Part shown: positions 26,726 to 36,198 of the stretch, in pieces
Numbering within the stretch: position 1 is the stretch's first letter
How the letters are laid out: the number at the start of each line of letters is the position of its first letter
Assembly: GCF_003729955.1 (NCBI RefSeq)
Contig: NZ_RJTX01000004.1
Coordinates: 620,001 to 684,000, forward strand
Direction of reading: 5' to 3'
DNA: 64,000 nucleotides
DNA from: Chryseobacterium daecheongense
GTDB lineage: Bacteria > Bacteroidota > Bacteroidia > Flavobacteriales > Weeksellaceae
Made by a program: the position numbers and the translations under genes
Notes under the pieces: generated by a model
Seen by the model: the letters and a program-made list of their open reading frames with translations, nothing else
Databases searched by the model: none
What the model was told of the DNA's origin: nothing

Positions 26726-28876
26726 ATGAAAAAAAGAAAATATATAAGTCATAAAAATGATATGAAACTGATGGAGATCGGAAGACTGATCCTGCGTTTC
26801 ATGAATGAAAATCCGTCTAAAATCTATAATTATAAGCAGATTGCTGATGGAATAGATCATAAAAATCCAAGACAAAGAGAACTGGTGATCCAGGCTTTGC
26901 ATAAATTACAGGGCTCTGAAAAAATTAAGGAAGCCGAAAAAGGTAAATATATTGTCAATCTTAATATTGCGGGTACATTAACCGGAGTTATAGATTTCAA
27001 TCAGACCGGTAATGCCTACGTTAATGTGGAAGGATTGGAGGATGATATTTTCATCCATTCCAAAAATGTGAAGGATGCATTGCAGGGTGATAAGGTATTA
27101 ATTATAACCTATCATTATAAAGGAAAAAAACTGGAAGGCTCTGTTTTAGAGGTTTTGGAAAGAGCCAGAACCGAATTTGTAGGAACATTCCAGGTGATCA
27201 ATCATAAAGATTTCGGATTTGTGGTGTGTGATAAAAAGTCTATCAATACAGATATTTTTATCCCGAAAACAAAATTTGGAGGTGCTGAAAACGGTGACAA
27301 GGTCATCGTAAAAATGACAGAATGGAAACCGGGAGACAAAAATCCGGAAGGAGAAATTATCCAGGTTTTAGGAGCTCCGGGAGAACACGAGACCGAGATT
27401 CACTCTATTTTAGCGGAATATGGTTTACCATACGAGTTTCCAAATGAAGTGGAAAGAGATGCAGATAAAATAGACCGAAGCATTACCGATGAGGAAGTTG
27501 CTAAACGTTGGGATATGCGTGGTATCTGTACCTTTACTATAGACCCGAAAGATGCAAAAGACTTTGACGATGCATTATCCATAAGAAAATTAGAAAATGG
27601 AAACTGGGAAATCGGGGTACATATTGCAGATGTTTCTCATTATGTGGTTCCCGGAACCATTTTAGATGATGAAGCTTACCAAAGAGCGACTTCAGTATAC
27701 TTGGTAGATCGTGTTGTTCCCATGTTACCGGAAGTTTTAAGTAATGATGTATGCTCCCTTCGTCCAAATGAAGATAAATATACATTTTCAGCTGTTTTTG
27801 AACTGAATGACAATGCTGAAATCCAGAAACAATGGTTTGGTAGAACGGTGATCCATTCAGACAGAAGATTCACGTATGAAGAGGCTCAGGAACGTATTGA
27901 AACCAAACAGGGAGATTTGGCTGAAGAGATTCTTGTGTTGGATAGGCTTGCCAAAATCATGCGTGCAGAGCGTATCAGAAAAGGAGCCATTACTTTCGAC
28001 AGAAGCGAAGTAAGATTCAATCTTGATGAAAATAATGAACCGGTAGGAGTTTACTTTAAAATAAGTAAAGACTCTAACCATTTGATCGAAGAATTCATGC
28101 TGCTGGCGAATAGAAAGGTTTCTGAATTTGTTTCATTAACCAGAAAAGGAGAAATTACCAACAATACTTTCATTTACAGGGTTCACGATGACCCGGATCC
28201 TGCTAAACTGGAAGCGTTGAGAGACTTTGTTTCTACTTTCGGGTACAAAATGAATCTTGCCAACACGAAAAAAGTAGCAGAATCATTGAATAAATTACTT
28301 CATGATGTCAAAGGAAAAGGTGAAGAAAATATGATCGAAACTTTGGCGATGAGAAGTATGAGCAAAGCGATTTATTCTACGGAACCAATTGGGCACTATG
28401 GTTTGGGATTTGAGTATTATTCCCATTTTACCTCTCCTATCCGTCGTTATCCGGATTTATTGGCACACCGTCTTCTGCAGCACTATTTGGATGGAGGAAA
28501 ATCACCAAGCAAACATGAACTGGAAGAAAAAGCAAAACATTGCAGTTCCATGGAAAGACTGGCTGCTGATGCAGAAAGAGATTCCATCAAGTTCATGCAG
28601 GTGAAATTCATGGAAAAACATATCGGTGAAGTTTTCACGGGAGTGATTTCAGGGGTTGCCGAATTCGGTTTCTGGGTGGAAATTCCTGAAAACGGTGCAG
28701 AAGGATTGATCAAATTGAGAGATTTGGTAGATGATTCCTATATATATGATGCCAAAACCCATGCGGTTTACGGATCAAGAACAGGGAATAAATATCAACT
28801 GGGAGATCAGGTTCAGATCAAAGTGGTAAAAGCCAACCTAATTCAAAAGCAACTGGACTTTAAGATTGTTGATTAA
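26726..28876 (+). CDS. rnr: Ribonuclease R
   Basis: Processive 3'-5' exoribonuclease that degrades structured RNA and acts in rRNA quality control. 716 residues. An N-terminal winged-helix region (about 1-70: ILRFMNENPSKIYNYKQIADGI) and cold-shock domains come first. The RNB catalytic domain has CTFTIDPKDAKDFDDALSI with the metal-binding aspartates. The late RNB block is FTSPIRRYPDLLAHRLLQHYL, and a C-terminal S1 domain is present (GEVFTGVISGVAEFGFWVEI). No long basic tail follows. The next gene starts within its stop codon (TAATG), so the two are probably co-transcribed. Confidence 0.95.
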   Translation: MKKRKYISHKNDMKLMEIGRLILRFMNENPSKIYNYKQIADGIDHKNPRQRELVIQALHKLQGSEKIKEAEKGKYIVNLNIAGTLTGVIDFNQTGNAYVNVEGLEDDIFIHSKNVKDALQGDKVLIITYHYKGKKLEGSVLEVLERARTEFVGTFQVINHKDFGFVVCDKKSINTDIFIPKTKFGGAENGDKVIVKMTEWKPGDKNPEGEIIQVLGAPGEHETEIHSILAEYGLPYEFPNEVERDADKIDRSITDEEVAKRWDMRGICTFTIDPKDAKDFDDALSIRKLENGNWEIGVHIADVSHYVVPGTILDDEAYQRATSVYLVDRVVPMLPEVLSNDVCSLRPNEDKYTFSAVFELNDNAEIQKQWFGRTVIHSDRRFTYEEAQERIETKQGDLAEEILVLDRLAKIMRAERIRKGAITFDRSEVRFNLDENNEPVGVYFKISKDSNHLIEEFMLLANRKVSEFVSLTRKGEITNNTFIYRVHDDPDPAKLEALRDFVSTFGYKMNLANTKKVAESLNKLLHDVKGKGEENMIETLAMRSMSKAIYSTEPIGHYGLGFEYYSHFTSPIRRYPDLLAHRLLQHYLDGGKSPSKHELEEKAKHCSSMERLAADAERDSIKFMQVKFMEKHIGEVFTGVISGVAEFGFWVEIPENGAEGLIKLRDLVDDSYIYDAKTHAVYGSRTGNKYQLGDQVQIKVVKANLIQKQLDFKIVD

Positions 28877-29388
28877 TGACTAAAATTGATAAGTATATCG
28901 TTTTTAGTATTCTGAATGTTATTTTAGTTTTTACAGTAATATTTAAAACGGTAGTTAATTTTTATTGGTTTATAGTAATCATAGGTATTCTTTGCATTAT
29001 AAGTAATATTTTAATTAATAGAAATATTTTTAAAATAGGAAGTTTAGGTAAAAATTATTTCTTTGGAGTTACATTTCCAATGATCATTAATGCTTTTTTT
29101 CTTGTGAACTATATTACAGGAATGAATCCTACAAAAGAAACATATTGTTATAAAAATATGATTGCAGAAGTAGGTGGAAGAGGCAGTCATCAGAAGGGAA
29201 AAACAACTTATATTTATCTAAGTGATAATGCTTACGAATATTCTTATATGACAAGAAGTTTTTTTATTGATTATAAAAGAATGTTGTTTAAAAATCAAAT
29301 AACCTACACTTTTGAAAAGGGTATTTTTGGATTGAAGATCAGAAAGGACTTTCAATTTATTTATAACGAAAATTGCTTAGATAAATAA
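28876..29388 (+). CDS. Hypothetical membrane protein
   Basis: Not recognised. 170 residues with three or four hydrophobic segments in the first 95 residues (IVFSILNVILVFTVIF, FYWFIVIIGILCIISNILI, FFGVTFPMIINAFFLVNYI), then a soluble C-terminal half rich in Tyr and Lys. Starts one base inside the rnr stop codon. The AT content of the DNA is higher than that of its neighbours. Confidence 0.65.
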   Translation: MTKIDKYIVFSILNVILVFTVIFKTVVNFYWFIVIIGILCIISNILINRNIFKIGSLGKNYFFGVTFPMIINAFFLVNYITGMNPTKETYCYKNMIAEVGGRGSHQKGKTTYIYLSDNAYEYSYMTRSFFIDYKRMLFKNQITYTFEKGIFGLKIRKDFQFIYNENCLDK

Positions 29389-29428
29389 GCATTTGAGTTA
29401 ATAAAAAATAATTGCAATTATATGGTAG

Positions 29429-29459
29429 TTGATTAATTAAATCATAAAGTATAACTTTG
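29429..29459 (+). promoter_or_regulatory. Bacteroidota-type promoter upstream of the LysE-family gene
   Basis: -33 TTG (29429-29431), 20 bases, then -7 TAACTTTG (29452-29459), a full match to TTG-N17-23-TAnnTTTG. It lies 38 bases before the ATG at 29498. Confidence 0.6.
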
Positions 29460-29497
29460 TAAGAGATGATCTTTTTCATCTTTAAAAAGAATTATAC

Positions 29498-30184
29498 ATG
29501 TTCGAACTTATACTTTCTGCTGTTGTATTAGGATTCATGTTGAGTCTGGTTTTCATAGGACCTATATTTTTCCTTCTTATTGAAACCAGCTTCTCAAGAG
29601 GCCCAAGACATGCTTTAGCACTGGATTTGGGGGTGATTTCCGCCGATTTATTATGTATTTTGGCGTCCTATTATGCAAGTGCGGATATAGTAACATTAAT
29701 TGACAAGCATCCCGGATTTTACAGGATTACGTCCATTCTTATATTTGTTTACGGTATCGTCATGATGGTCACCAAGACCAAAATGCATATGCCCGGTGAA
29801 GAAAGAATCATTAATCAGAATTATTTCAAAACATTCATTAATGGTTTTTTCTTTAATCTTTTAAATGTAGGCGTTATTCTTTTCTGGCTGGTAACGGTGA
29901 TCTCGGTAAGAAATCAGTATCCGGATACCAGTAATTTTATTTTATACATAGGTATTGTGATTGCTACTTATCTGTGTATTGATCTTGCTAAAATATTCCT
30001 GGCAAAACAATTTCACTATAAATTAACACAAAAACTAGCCAACCAGATCAGAAGAGTTGTTGGCGGAATTCTTATTGTTTTCAGTTTCTTTATTTTTTTG
30101 CAGAGCTTTAAAAAGTTCAATCAATTCGATAAAAAATTAGAAGAAGCTGAAAAGAAAGAAGTAAAATATCAAAAGACGCAATAA
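29498..30184 (+). CDS. LysE/RhtB family transporter
   Basis: 228-residue inner-membrane exporter. The N-terminus ILSAVVLGFMLSLVFIGPIFFLLIETSFSRGPRHAL has the family's typical G-x-x-x-x-x-G-P-x-x and basic loop. Six hydrophobic segments follow (for example GVISADLLCILASYYA, ITSILIFVYGIVMMVT, FFFNLLNVGVILFWLVTV, NFILYIGIVIATYLCI, GGILIVFSFFIFL). The C-terminal tail is charged. LysE-type proteins export amino acids or related small metabolites; the substrate is not predictable. The stop overlaps the start of the next gene by one base. Confidence 0.85.
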   Translation: MFELILSAVVLGFMLSLVFIGPIFFLLIETSFSRGPRHALALDLGVISADLLCILASYYASADIVTLIDKHPGFYRITSILIFVYGIVMMVTKTKMHMPGEERIINQNYFKTFINGFFFNLLNVGVILFWLVTVISVRNQYPDTSNFILYIGIVIATYLCIDLAKIFLAKQFHYKLTQKLANQIRRVVGGILIVFSFFIFLQSFKKFNQFDKKLEEAEKKEVKYQKTQ

Positions 30185-31110
30185 TGAAAAATATTTTTCC
30201 GAAATCTCTTAAAAAAGGTGATAAAGTAGCAGTTATTTCCCCCGCTGGGGCTGTAGATGCCGCTCAGCTTGAAAAAGGAATAGAAATGATTAAAAACAGA
30301 GGTTATGAACCTGTATTGGGAGAACATCTGTATACCAAATTCTCTAACGGCTATAATTACGCCGGAACGGAAAAAGAAAGAATTAAGGATATCAACTGGG
30401 CCTTAAATGACAAGGAAATCTCTGCGGTCTGGGCTTCAAGAGGCGGATACGGATGTCAACACCTGATCCAGCATTTGAAACTCAATAAATTCAAAGAAAG
30501 CCCGAAATGGTACATAGGATATTCAGATAATACGGTGATCCAAAGTTATCTATTGAAGAAAGGTTTTGTTTCCATTCATGGACAAACTATTAAAACATCC
30601 AGTTTCGGAGTTACAGAAGAAAGCTATGACCTAATTTTTGATATTCTGAAAGGAAAGGCTCCAAAATACGCTTTAAATGCTCACCAATTCAATAAAAAAG
30701 GAAATTGTGAAGGAGAGCTGGTTGGAGGAAATTTAGCCTTAATTTATGCCTTATTGGGAACCAGATATTCATTTGACTTTAAAAATAAAATTTTATTTAT
30801 TGAAGATATCGGAGAAAATTTCTATGCTTTAGACCGAATGATCATGAGCCTTGAACTGTCCGGAGTTTTCAATAAAATCAATGGTCTTATTGTAGGTGGA
30901 ATGACGAATATGGGTGATGAAAAGGAGAATAAAAGCTATGAAGAAAGCTTTGATGAATTTGCTTATCAGCTGATCTCAGACAAGCTTTCAAAATATAAAT
31001 TCCCTGTAATTTTTGGCTTTCCAAACGGGCATATCAAAGATAACAGACCCTTGATTATAGGAGGAAAGGTTAAAATGAAGGTTGAGGATAAAGTAAAAGT
31101 TGATTTTTAG
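30184..31110 (+). CDS. ldcA: LD-carboxypeptidase (S66 family)
   Basis: Cleaves the L,D bond of muropeptide tetrapeptides in murein recycling. 308 residues. VAVISPAGAVDAAQLEKGIEMIKNRGYEPVLG at the start, WASRGGYGCQHLI, and the nucleophile Ser in KWYIGYSDNTVI, then SIHGQTIKT. The Glu-containing GELVGGNLALIYALLGT and the block FIEDIGENFYALDRMIMSLELSGVF complete the family pattern. No signal peptide, so it is cytoplasmic. Overlaps the LysE-type gene by one base and is followed five bases later by yraN. Confidence 0.92.
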   Translation: MKNIFPKSLKKGDKVAVISPAGAVDAAQLEKGIEMIKNRGYEPVLGEHLYTKFSNGYNYAGTEKERIKDINWALNDKEISAVWASRGGYGCQHLIQHLKLNKFKESPKWYIGYSDNTVIQSYLLKKGFVSIHGQTIKTSSFGVTEESYDLIFDILKGKAPKYALNAHQFNKKGNCEGELVGGNLALIYALLGTRYSFDFKNKILFIEDIGENFYALDRMIMSLELSGVFNKINGLIVGGMTNMGDEKENKSYEESFDEFAYQLISDKLSKYKFPVIFGFPNGHIKDNRPLIIGGKVKMKVEDKVKVDF

Positions 31111-31115
31111 CAAAA

Positions 31116-31487
31116 ATGGCTATTCACAATGATTTTGGGAAAAAAGCGGAGGATCTGGCTGTAGAATATTTGCTGAAAAATGGGTATAAGATCCTTGTGA
31201 GAAATTTCCGGTTTCAGAAAGCTGAAATTGATATTATTGCTGAAAAAGATGGTATTGTTGCTATCGTTGAAGTTAAAGCACGCTCCACAGATGCTTTTAT
31301 GCTGCCTCAGGAAGCCGTTACCAAAACTAAAATACGGTCAATTGTTTCCACAGCCAATCACTACCTGGAAGAATTCAATAAACAGCATGAAGTCAGATTC
31401 GATATTATGAGTGTACTTCCCGATGACAAAGGAAATTTAATGATCGAACATATTACCGATGCTTTTCAAGCATTTGATGCCAACTAA
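31116..31487 (+). CDS. yraN: YraN family protein (UPF0102), predicted endonuclease fold
   Basis: 123 residues with the restriction-endonuclease-like core: GKKAEDLAVEYLLKNGYKILVRNFR, then AEIDIIAEKDGIVAIVEVKARST, where Asp, Glu and Lys form the D...ExK metal-site pattern. Role unknown; often placed near DNA-repair or housekeeping genes. Five bases after the ldcA stop. Confidence 0.9.
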   Translation: MAIHNDFGKKAEDLAVEYLLKNGYKILVRNFRFQKAEIDIIAEKDGIVAIVEVKARSTDAFMLPQEAVTKTKIRSIVSTANHYLEEFNKQHEVRFDIMSVLPDDKGNLMIEHITDAFQAFDAN

Positions 31488-31540
31488 TTGTATAAAGTAA
31501 AAAGCACTTTGTACAATGTACAACATACATGATACAGAAA

Positions 31541-32290
31541 ATGAAAACAGTATTAATTACCGGAGCTACTTCCGGAATAGGAAAAGCGACAGCAGAACTT
31601 CTTGCCAGACAAGGAAACAGAATCATTATCTGTGGTAGGAGAAGCGAAGTTTTGGAAGCATTGAAAACAGAACTTGCTGCATTCACTGAAATATTTAGTT
31701 TACAGTTCGATGTAAGGAACTTAGAAGAGGTAGAGAATGCCATCAATAGTCTTCCTGAACAATGGAAAAACATTGATATTTTGATTAATAATGCCGGAAA
31801 TGCGCATGGTTTAGATCCTCTTTCAGCCGGAAAAACAGAAGATTGGGATTCTATGATCGACGGAAACGTAAAAGGAGTTTTATACGTATCCAAAATGATT
31901 ATCCCGGGAATGAAAGAAAGAAATTCCGGGCATATTGTTAATATCAGTTCTGTGGCAGCAAGGCAAACCTATGCGAATGGTGTCGTTTACTGTGCTACCA
32001 AAAAAGCAGTAGATGTTATTTCCGAAGGAATGAGACTGGAATTAACGGAATTCGGAATCAAAGTAACCAATATTCAGCCAGGTGCGGTGGAAACGGACTT
32101 TTCTTTGGTGAGATTCAAAGGAGACAGTGAAAGAGCTGCCACAGTGTATGCAGGATATGAGGCATTGAAAGCAGAAGATATTGCAGATTCCATTGCGTAT
32201 TGTGTGAATGCCCCAAAGCACGTTTGCGTTTCAGATATGACGATTTATCCTTCCGCTCAGGCAGAACCGAGAACCATCTACAGAAAATAG
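31541..32290 (+). CDS. Short-chain dehydrogenase/reductase (YdfG-like)
   Basis: 249 residues if the ATG at 31541 is used (MKTVLITGATSGIGKA); another in-frame ATG four codons earlier at 31529 is possible. NADP-binding TGATSGIGKA, NNAGNAHGLDPL, catalytic Ser in NISSVAARQTY and the YCATKKAV Tyr/Lys pair are intact. The segment GAVETDFSLVRFKGD resembles the serine/3-hydroxy acid dehydrogenase YdfG. Followed one base later by the NTF2-like lipoprotein gene. Confidence 0.9.
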   Translation: MKTVLITGATSGIGKATAELLARQGNRIIICGRRSEVLEALKTELAAFTEIFSLQFDVRNLEEVENAINSLPEQWKNIDILINNAGNAHGLDPLSAGKTEDWDSMIDGNVKGVLYVSKMIIPGMKERNSGHIVNISSVAARQTYANGVVYCATKKAVDVISEGMRLELTEFGIKVTNIQPGAVETDFSLVRFKGDSERAATVYAGYEALKAEDIADSIAYCVNAPKHVCVSDMTIYPSAQAEPRTIYRK

Positions 32291-32291
32291 A

Positions 32292-32732
32292 ATGAAAAAG
32301 TTATCTCTTTTTATTCTGCTTTTTTCATTCACTTTTTGGAGTTGCCAACACATCAAGCCGGCCCTTAAAGATGAAAAACTGGTTGAGAGCATCAGACTTT
32401 TAGACCGCTATTTGCAGAATAATGATGATAACATCACCCATATTCTCTGTTCAGATGTTTCTTTTGGGCATTCCAATGGATGGGTTCAAAACCTGGATGA
32501 TTTTAAAAAAGATTTTTCTTCAAAAAAAGTAGTATATAAAGAAATCAGACAATTGGAAATTTCTGAATTGAAAAAATATAAAAATATGGCCAGTGTCAGA
32601 AGAAAAATAAAAGTTCTTGGGAGCTACAAAAACCAGGATTTTGAATTGAATTTAGCCTTATTGGAGATCTGGAAGAAAAAGAATTCTGTCTGGAAATTAT
32701 GGAGCCGGCAAAGTGTCGAAATAAAGCCATAA
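32292..32732 (+). CDS. Small lipoprotein with NTF2/SnoaL-like domain
   Basis: 146 residues beginning with a lipoprotein signal (LSLFILLFSFTFWSCQ, Cys18). The mature part (LVESIRLLDRYLQNNDDNITHILCSDVSFGHSNGWVQNLDDFKKDF, then a beta-rich region ending in VWKLWSRQSVEI) has the length and pattern of the DUF4440/NTF2-like fold. No catalytic role can be assigned. Directly follows the SDR gene. Confidence 0.75.
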   Translation: MKKLSLFILLFSFTFWSCQHIKPALKDEKLVESIRLLDRYLQNNDDNITHILCSDVSFGHSNGWVQNLDDFKKDFSSKKVVYKEIRQLEISELKKYKNMASVRRKIKVLGSYKNQDFELNLALLEIWKKKNSVWKLWSRQSVEIKP

Positions 32733-32767
32733 ATTTGCAGGATAATAGATAACAATTTTGCTTTAAA

Positions 32768-33454
32768 ATGAAGATTTTATACATTGAGACTTCCTCAAAA
32801 AACTGTTCAGTAGCGATTTCGGATGATGAAAAGTTATTATGCCTTTGTGAAGAAGTTTCAGAAAATTATAAACAATCCGAAAGTCTTCACACCTTTGTAG
32901 AATGGGCATTGGAAGGAGCAGGAATATCCTTACAGGAAATTGAAGCTGTTTCTTTAGGAAAAGGCCCTGGCTCTTACACAGGATTAAGAATTGGAGCGTC
33001 ATCAGCAAAAGGCTTTTGTTATGGATTAAAAGTTCCTTTGATTGCCGTAAATTCTTTAGAAAGCATGATAGAGCCTTTTTTAGGGCAAAACTATGATTAT
33101 ATAGTTCCTCTGATTGATGCAAGAAGAATGGAGGTTTATACAGCCATTTATGACGGTGAAACGGGTAAGGAGATCTCAGAGACCGAAGCCAAAATTTTAG
33201 ATGACCACTCTTTTGAAGAATTAAAGGATAAAAAAGTACTATTTGTAGGAGACGGAGCTAAAAAGACAAAGGAGATTGTACGGCTTCCGAACGCTGAGTT
33301 TAAGGATGACATCTACCCTTCCGCTCAATATCTGATTAAAAGGACGGTGGAAAAAATTGAGAAAAAAGAGTTTGAAGACACTGCGTATTTTGAACCGTTT
33401 TATTTAAAAGATTTCCATGGGGTAAAGAAAAAGAAATCATCAGATTCTGTATAG
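32768..33454 (+). CDS. tsaB: tRNA threonylcarbamoyladenosine biosynthesis protein TsaB
   Basis: Non-catalytic ASKHA-fold partner of TsaD in making the universal t6A37 tRNA modification. 228 residues. MKILYIETSSKNCSVAI at the N-terminus, SLGKGPGSYTGLRIGASSAKGFCYGL and PLIDARRMEVYTAIYD are diagnostic. Terminates at a strong bidirectional hairpin. Confidence 0.95.
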   Translation: MKILYIETSSKNCSVAISDDEKLLCLCEEVSENYKQSESLHTFVEWALEGAGISLQEIEAVSLGKGPGSYTGLRIGASSAKGFCYGLKVPLIAVNSLESMIEPFLGQNYDYIVPLIDARRMEVYTAIYDGETGKEISETEAKILDDHSFEELKDKKVLFVGDGAKKTKEIVRLPNAEFKDDIYPSAQYLIKRTVEKIEKKEFEDTAYFEPFYLKDFHGVKKKKSSDSV

Positions 33455-33476
33455 CCTAAAAGATAAATAACGATAT

Positions 33477-33510
33477 AAAAAAAGCGAAGATGATCATCTT
33501 CGCTTTTTTT
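33477..33510. terminator. Bidirectional terminator between tsaB and the TPR lipoprotein gene
   Basis: Perfect 34-bp palindrome (17-base arms) centred between 33493 and 33494, with A and T runs at its two ends, so it can serve both convergent genes. Confidence 0.85.
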
Positions 33511-33513
33511 ATT

Positions 33514-36111
33514 TTATTGTGGTTTTGCAGGAACTGTATTGTTCGGTTTATTGATCTGCTGTTGGTTTTTATTAACCGGTTTTTGTTGCTGTGGCTGGTT
33601 AGGAACTCCATTCATCGGCTGTCCGCTAAAATTACCGCTCGGATTGGCAGGAGAAACATTTGCGTTATTCTGAGACGGCTGCAAAGGCATATTGTTGTTA
33701 TTTCCCGGATTCTGAATCACGTTTCCTTTGTTATCGGTAGCCTGGAAAGACAAATCACTTTTCAGGTAATTCAGCATTTCCTTGGCTTTTACTCCTTCCG
33801 GCGTTTTAGCATAGTTCAAAGCAATCTGCTCCAATTGTAGAATCATTACCTCTTTCCCACTCGATTTCCCTGCATTGAAAGCATTTAAAAGATAAAGTTT
33901 AGGAACCAGGGCATCTTTAGGATATTTCTGAATAGTCTGGTCAATTATGGCTTTACTTTCCTCAAACTTTTCTGATTCAAATAAGGCGTAAGCAGTTTTG
34001 TATTGGTTTTCCACATCTTCGGAAGATTTCACAAAGGAACTATTCTTAGGATTTCTGGCGAACTCAGCATAAGATGTATATGGATAATCTGTTAACAGGA
34101 TTTGCTTAGCTCTCTCTCCTGCCTGTGGATTTTTCTCATAATTCATGGCAAAGATCTCATACAAAGCCTGCAACATTACCTTTTCTTCCGGCTTATTGTC
34201 TACCAGATCATATAAGGTTTTCGTAGCTAAAGGTGTATTGGTAAAGTAATTCTGATACATGATTCCAAGACCCAAAGAAGCAGTATCTCTGTCCTTTTTA
34301 AGCTGTCCCAGCTTTCCGGCATCTGTTGGGATCTGCTCAATATAATAAGCAGTTTCATAACGCCTTGGATTTGGTGCAGAAGTTACTCCTAAAGCTTCAT
34401 TTTTAAGGTCTTCAAGAGAGTTCATTTTTTTAGAATAACGCCAGTTATCCGCAAGTGCTCTGTCTCCCCATATCTGTTTAAACGAAGAGGATCCTTTGCT
34501 TACCGTATTCGTATTGCTGAAATAAAATCCTTTGGTAGTGGTTCCGAAATCTTCAAAAGCATTACCTCCATTACTAGCAAAAATAGAATTGGCGCTATAA
34601 TCTCCCGTATCAAAGCCTTTGGCTCTTTCTGCACGTTTTCTTTCCAGTTCTTCCTTAGCTTCTTTCGCTTTTAATTTTTCAATATGTTTAGCGAAATAAT
34701 CATTTCTCTGAGCATCGCTCATTTTAGCTAAAGCAAGAATACTGTCGTTTTTCTTAATCAGATAATAGTTTTTGGAAATTTTCTTAATGTTTTCAGCCTG
34801 ATCTTTTAAAAGAAGTTTGGACGGCTCATAAGTCATAGCAACAAGTGCAGAATCATAATAGCTTCCCGCACCTATGTAATCATTCTTTTCAAGATAAGAT
34901 TTTCCTATTTCGTAATAGGTAAGGCCACGAACCTGCGGATCCGAAACCTTCTCCAATAAAGATTTTCTGAAAAATTCCTGAGCTTCTTCTTTTTTACCCG
35001 CTTTATTAGCCATTAAACCTAATGCGTAATAAAATTCATTTTTTCTGGAACCATAAGTCCCTTTTTTACTGATATCTTCCAGATATTTTTTAGCTCCGTT
35101 GTAATCCCCTTTTCCGTTGAAGGTTTTGGCAATTTCAATCTGGGATTTTACTTCAAATTCAAAATCATTGGCATATTTATAAGCATTGAGAAAGCTTTCT
35201 CTGGCCTCTTCATTTTTCCCTAATTCCGATAAAACCTGGCCTCTTAAATAAGCGATTCTGCTTTTCAGTTTTCTGTTGCTGTTCAGGTCAAAAGCTCGGG
35301 CAAGTTCTTTAGCGGCCTCTTCTTTTTTACCGGCATCTAAAAGAGCTTCAGAGTTGTAGATACTTAATAGTTTATCATAATTTTTGTCCATGCCTTCACT
35401 TTTCAGCTTGGCAAAAGTTTCATTGGCTTTATGATAATCCTGACGCTGTGCATAGGCTACGCCCTGATAAATTTTGGCCAATGGTAACCTTTTATCGTCT
35501 TTCATATGGGTGAAAACATAGTTTAATGCATCCAGTGCTTCCAACGATTTATTCTGATAAATCCTTGACTGTACAAGAATCATATACGCATCAAAAATCT
35601 TCTTATTCTTTTCTTCTCCGTTTTTGATAACAGAGTATTTATTGATTGCCTTTAAAGCTTTCGCTTCAGCAATTTCTAAAGGTGTGGCTCCTTTTGCATC
35701 CGGCTGATTAGGATCAGCAGTTACCGTTCCGTCATTAGGCATACCAGGAGCTCCGGGCATTCCGGGCGGCATTCCTGGAGCTGTTCTTCCGTTATTATTA
35801 TTTCCTGAAGATCGGTTGACTTCTGCCATTTTCATAGAGTTTTCGGCAAACGCTGCTGATTGCCCCAAATCACTTCCCAACGGTTGATCTTCATACGTAA
35901 GAATAGGAATATAAGGAGCATAAAAATTATCCTTATGGCCTTTATCTCTGCTCGTGAACTCACTATTCAATGCATCTTTTGCATTAAAGAGTGTGTTGTA
36001 ATATGTGGAAAATCCTTTCATGAACTTAGATCGCTGCTCCGGCTTTTTGGTCTTGGTAGCACAGGAAACAATGATGCACGCTGCTAAAAGGAATAAAATA
36101 TTCTTTTTCAT
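33514..36111 (-). CDS. TPR lipoprotein, SprE/PorW-like (type IX secretion / gliding)
   Basis: 865 residues. Lipoprotein signal (ILFLLAACIIVSC, Cys17), then KFMKGFSTYYNTLFNAKDALN, a start that resembles SprE/PorW proteins. Numerous tetratricopeptide-type helical repeats follow from about residue 160 to 480 (for example LPLAKIYQGVAYAQRQDYHKANETFAKL and KNEFYYALGLMANKAGKKEEAQEFFRKSL) and again near 640-780. The C-terminal 60 residues are Asn/Gln/Pro-rich low complexity. Known SprE has very similar length and architecture and is needed for type IX secretion and gliding; the assignment is by architecture and start motif, not alignment. Monocistronic on the minus strand. Confidence 0.7.
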   Translation of the reverse strand: MKKNILFLLAACIIVSCATKTKKPEQRSKFMKGFSTYYNTLFNAKDALNSEFTSRDKGHKDNFYAPYIPILTYEDQPLGSDLGQSAAFAENSMKMAEVNRSSGNNNNGRTAPGMPPGMPGAPGMPNDGTVTADPNQPDAKGATPLEIAEAKALKAINKYSVIKNGEEKNKKIFDAYMILVQSRIYQNKSLEALDALNYVFTHMKDDKRLPLAKIYQGVAYAQRQDYHKANETFAKLKSEGMDKNYDKLLSIYNSEALLDAGKKEEAAKELARAFDLNSNRKLKSRIAYLRGQVLSELGKNEEARESFLNAYKYANDFEFEVKSQIEIAKTFNGKGDYNGAKKYLEDISKKGTYGSRKNEFYYALGLMANKAGKKEEAQEFFRKSLLEKVSDPQVRGLTYYEIGKSYLEKNDYIGAGSYYDSALVAMTYEPSKLLLKDQAENIKKISKNYYLIKKNDSILALAKMSDAQRNDYFAKHIEKLKAKEAKEELERKRAERAKGFDTGDYSANSIFASNGGNAFEDFGTTTKGFYFSNTNTVSKGSSSFKQIWGDRALADNWRYSKKMNSLEDLKNEALGVTSAPNPRRYETAYYIEQIPTDAGKLGQLKKDRDTASLGLGIMYQNYFTNTPLATKTLYDLVDNKPEEKVMLQALYEIFAMNYEKNPQAGERAKQILLTDYPYTSYAEFARNPKNSSFVKSSEDVENQYKTAYALFESEKFEESKAIIDQTIQKYPKDALVPKLYLLNAFNAGKSSGKEVMILQLEQIALNYAKTPEGVKAKEMLNYLKSDLSFQATDNKGNVIQNPGNNNNMPLQPSQNNANVSPANPSGNFSGQPMNGVPNQPQQQKPVNKNQQQINKPNNTVPAKPQ

Positions 36112-36198
36112 TTATTCAATATAACTCGCTAATCTGCTTTTTATTATAAAGCAGTTTGATGATTTTGTAAAAATAGTAAAATTTTATATTGAAAAATA